Assembly (NCBI GenBank): GCA_028694805.1
Contig: JAQVKD010000001.1
Coordinates: 89,549 to 128,474, forward strand
Direction of reading: 5' to 3'
Length of the DNA stretch: 38,926 nucleotides
Source of the DNA: Candidatus Dojkabacteria bacterium
GTDB lineage: Bacteria > Patescibacteriota > Dojkabacteria > SC72
The notes beneath the pieces are model-generated. The model made no database searches and was not told the origin of the DNA. It was given only the letters and a program-made list of their open reading frames with translations. Position numbers and translations under genes: made by a program. The first letter of the stretch is position 1; every line of letters begins with the position of its first letter. Shown in pieces: positions 38,165-38,926 of this stretch.

Positions 38165-38778
38165 GAATAATTTTAGTAATTGCCTGACTATTTGATATTA
38201 GGCATCATAACGTTATTGCCAGCCCAGGCTCAGGACTCAGTGCTTTTAGCTCTGCCTAAAAATCTTCTGGTTTAACTTTTTAAGCTAATCATACTAAAAC
38301 TCAAGCTCTCTTTCGTATGAAAGATATTTGGGATACCCCGTTGCCGCAGGTTTTAACCTGACTGCTTTAGTATCTATACGGCTTATTGGTTAATCTAGAT
38401 TCTAAAAATCGACTACTAAAGATAGTAGCCAGACGTCGCCCATTCTAAGCTAATGGTCAGGGGTTGTCCCTGTGAGTTCGTAACTTGCTACCGACTGTTA
38501 TGTTAATGAGTTTTACCTATCACGGTTTAATACCACTCGCCTGTTTACTATCTGACGGCTCTGTAAGTGGTAAACTACTCGTGTCCGAAACTCTTTTCCC
38601 TGCTTCGTCTGGTCGTCCTCTTTACTTTATATATGCTTTCGCACTTTGTCTATTTTCCGGTTAATCAATCCTCCTGGGTTGTCTCTATACTTATCTACTA
38701 CTTCTGTCCTTATATAGTTTGTGGCTACCGTCACCCTACCTTTCTGGTCGGCTTTTGTAGCGTCTTACTACATTACCT
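38165..38778 (-). ncRNA. Candidate large structured RNA (about 610 nt)
   Basis: No credible ORF on either strand. Three lines I counted (starting 38221, 38341, 38461) hold 26, 23 and 25 G+C per 60, above the local level. Hairpins: CTTTC-GTAT-GAAAG (38310-38323), CAGGT-TTTA-ACCTG (38347-38360), CTACTA-AAGA-TAGTAG (38413-38428), CAGGG-CCCTG (38458-38472), a bulged helix 38525-38537 with 38566-38575, TGTAG/CTACA (38756-38772), and a long-range 8-bp helix (38291-38298 with 38366-38373). A minus-strand GAAA tetraloop at 38635-38646 needs a G-U pair. TGCCT/AGGCA (38181-38204) plus T-rich sequence may end it. Confidence 0.7.
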
Positions 38779-38813
38779 ATATTAGTAACTCTTCCTATAT
38801 AAAGGTTGTCGTT
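38776..38813 (-). promoter_or_regulatory. Archaeal promoter of the structured RNA
   Basis: ACGACAACC (BRE-like), TTTATATAG (TATA box), then GAAGAGTTACTAATATAG on the minus strand. Predicted start near 38778. The last part is almost identical to the promoter at 23363-23405. Confidence 0.75.
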
Positions 38814-38926
38814 CTAAAATTATTTTTAAATTATTAATCGTTACAATTAAAAAATTTAGGAATCCAATAAAATATTTTAGAGAGAATATAAAGAAATTTA
38901 TTTCTGATAATTAAAATATTTAAAAT
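38814..38926. other. AT-rich end, no gene seen
   Basis: About 110 bases of very AT-rich sequence upstream of the RNA promoter. I see no ORF, promoter or clear repeat; it may be the tail of an intergenic region continuing beyond the window. Confidence 0.5.

Noticed and set aside
38280-38480. Group I intron core (AAGATAGTAGCC resembling the S element)
   Set aside because: The bases form a local perfect hairpin, no P/Q/R elements or flanking exons are visible, and the other strand is favoured.
38567-38785. Plus-strand 72-aa ORF over the structured RNA
   Set aside because: No ribosome binding site, odd hydrophobic composition and conflict with the promoter and helices on the minus strand.
1-38926. 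CRISPR array or insertion sequence
   Set aside because: No regularly spaced repeats outside the coding 12-bp array, and no transposase or terminal inverted repeats were seen.
1-38926. Firm assignment to a Borg element
   Set aside because: Single-strand coding and low G+C fit, but the repeat is imperfect and family-typical, genes are very small and virus-like, and no Borg marker genes are present.

Overview
The window looks like part of a large, AT-rich archaeal mobile genome, most likely a dsDNA virus or virus-like element of a methanogen-type euryarchaeon. The evidence is an archaeal/eukaryotic-style replication set (family B DNA polymerase, PCNA-type clamp, RFC small subunit), promoters with a BRE and a TATA box, T-tract terminators, Shine-Dalgarno sequences of the form AGGAGTGAT or AGGTGAT, and a gene layout of many tiny, densely packed or overlapping genes. 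Every gene I accept is on the minus strand, so transcription runs from high to low coordinates. I see no capsid, portal or terminase gene, so virus versus giant plasmid or Borg-like element stays open.

Layout in transcription order. At 38.8-38.15 kb, a promoter drives a roughly 610-nt region that is gene-free, richer in G+C and full of hairpins; I read it as a large structured RNA. At 38.1-34 kb are several unrecognised proteins (two look highly expressed) and phage-type small proteins. At 34-31 kb are small Cys-rich and phage-type hypotheticals and one secreted protein. At 31-26.9 kb are an FKITKK-tailed protein, a conserved phage-type protein, a DUF2786 protein and a UvrD-like helicase. At 26.9-22.3 kb are small genes, a YkgJ-type Cys cluster protein and a pyrimidine-dimer-glycosylase-family protein. 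At 22.3-19.7 kb are a DUF6745-like protein with 25 tetrapeptide repeats and a zinc-motif protein that looks like its own transcription unit.

At 19.7-11.5 kb is the replication core: a small protein with a PIP-like tail, DNA polymerase B split into two reading frames, an XPB/UvsW-type SF2 helicase, a DUF488 protein, a SLOG/molybdenum-carrier-like protein and the PCNA clamp. At 11.4-7.4 kb are a ribbon-helix-helix regulator, a P-loop ATPase of Sak4 type and a YqaJ exonuclease, which together suggest a recombination module. At 7.3-0 kb are the RFC small subunit, an HNH endonuclease, two MazG-like proteins, a thymidylate synthase, an ATP-grasp-like protein and a Dam-type adenine methylase, ending in a structured element at 86-164.

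Together the genes describe a self-sufficient DNA synthesis, repair and nucleotide-supply region. The points most worth following are the large structured RNA and the promoter motif it shares with three other operons; the split polymerase whose catalytic half seems to start at ATT; at least three more probable ATT starts; a shared KKVFKITKK-type peptide on four otherwise unrelated proteins; and PIP-box-like C-termini on the polymerase and a small neighbour.
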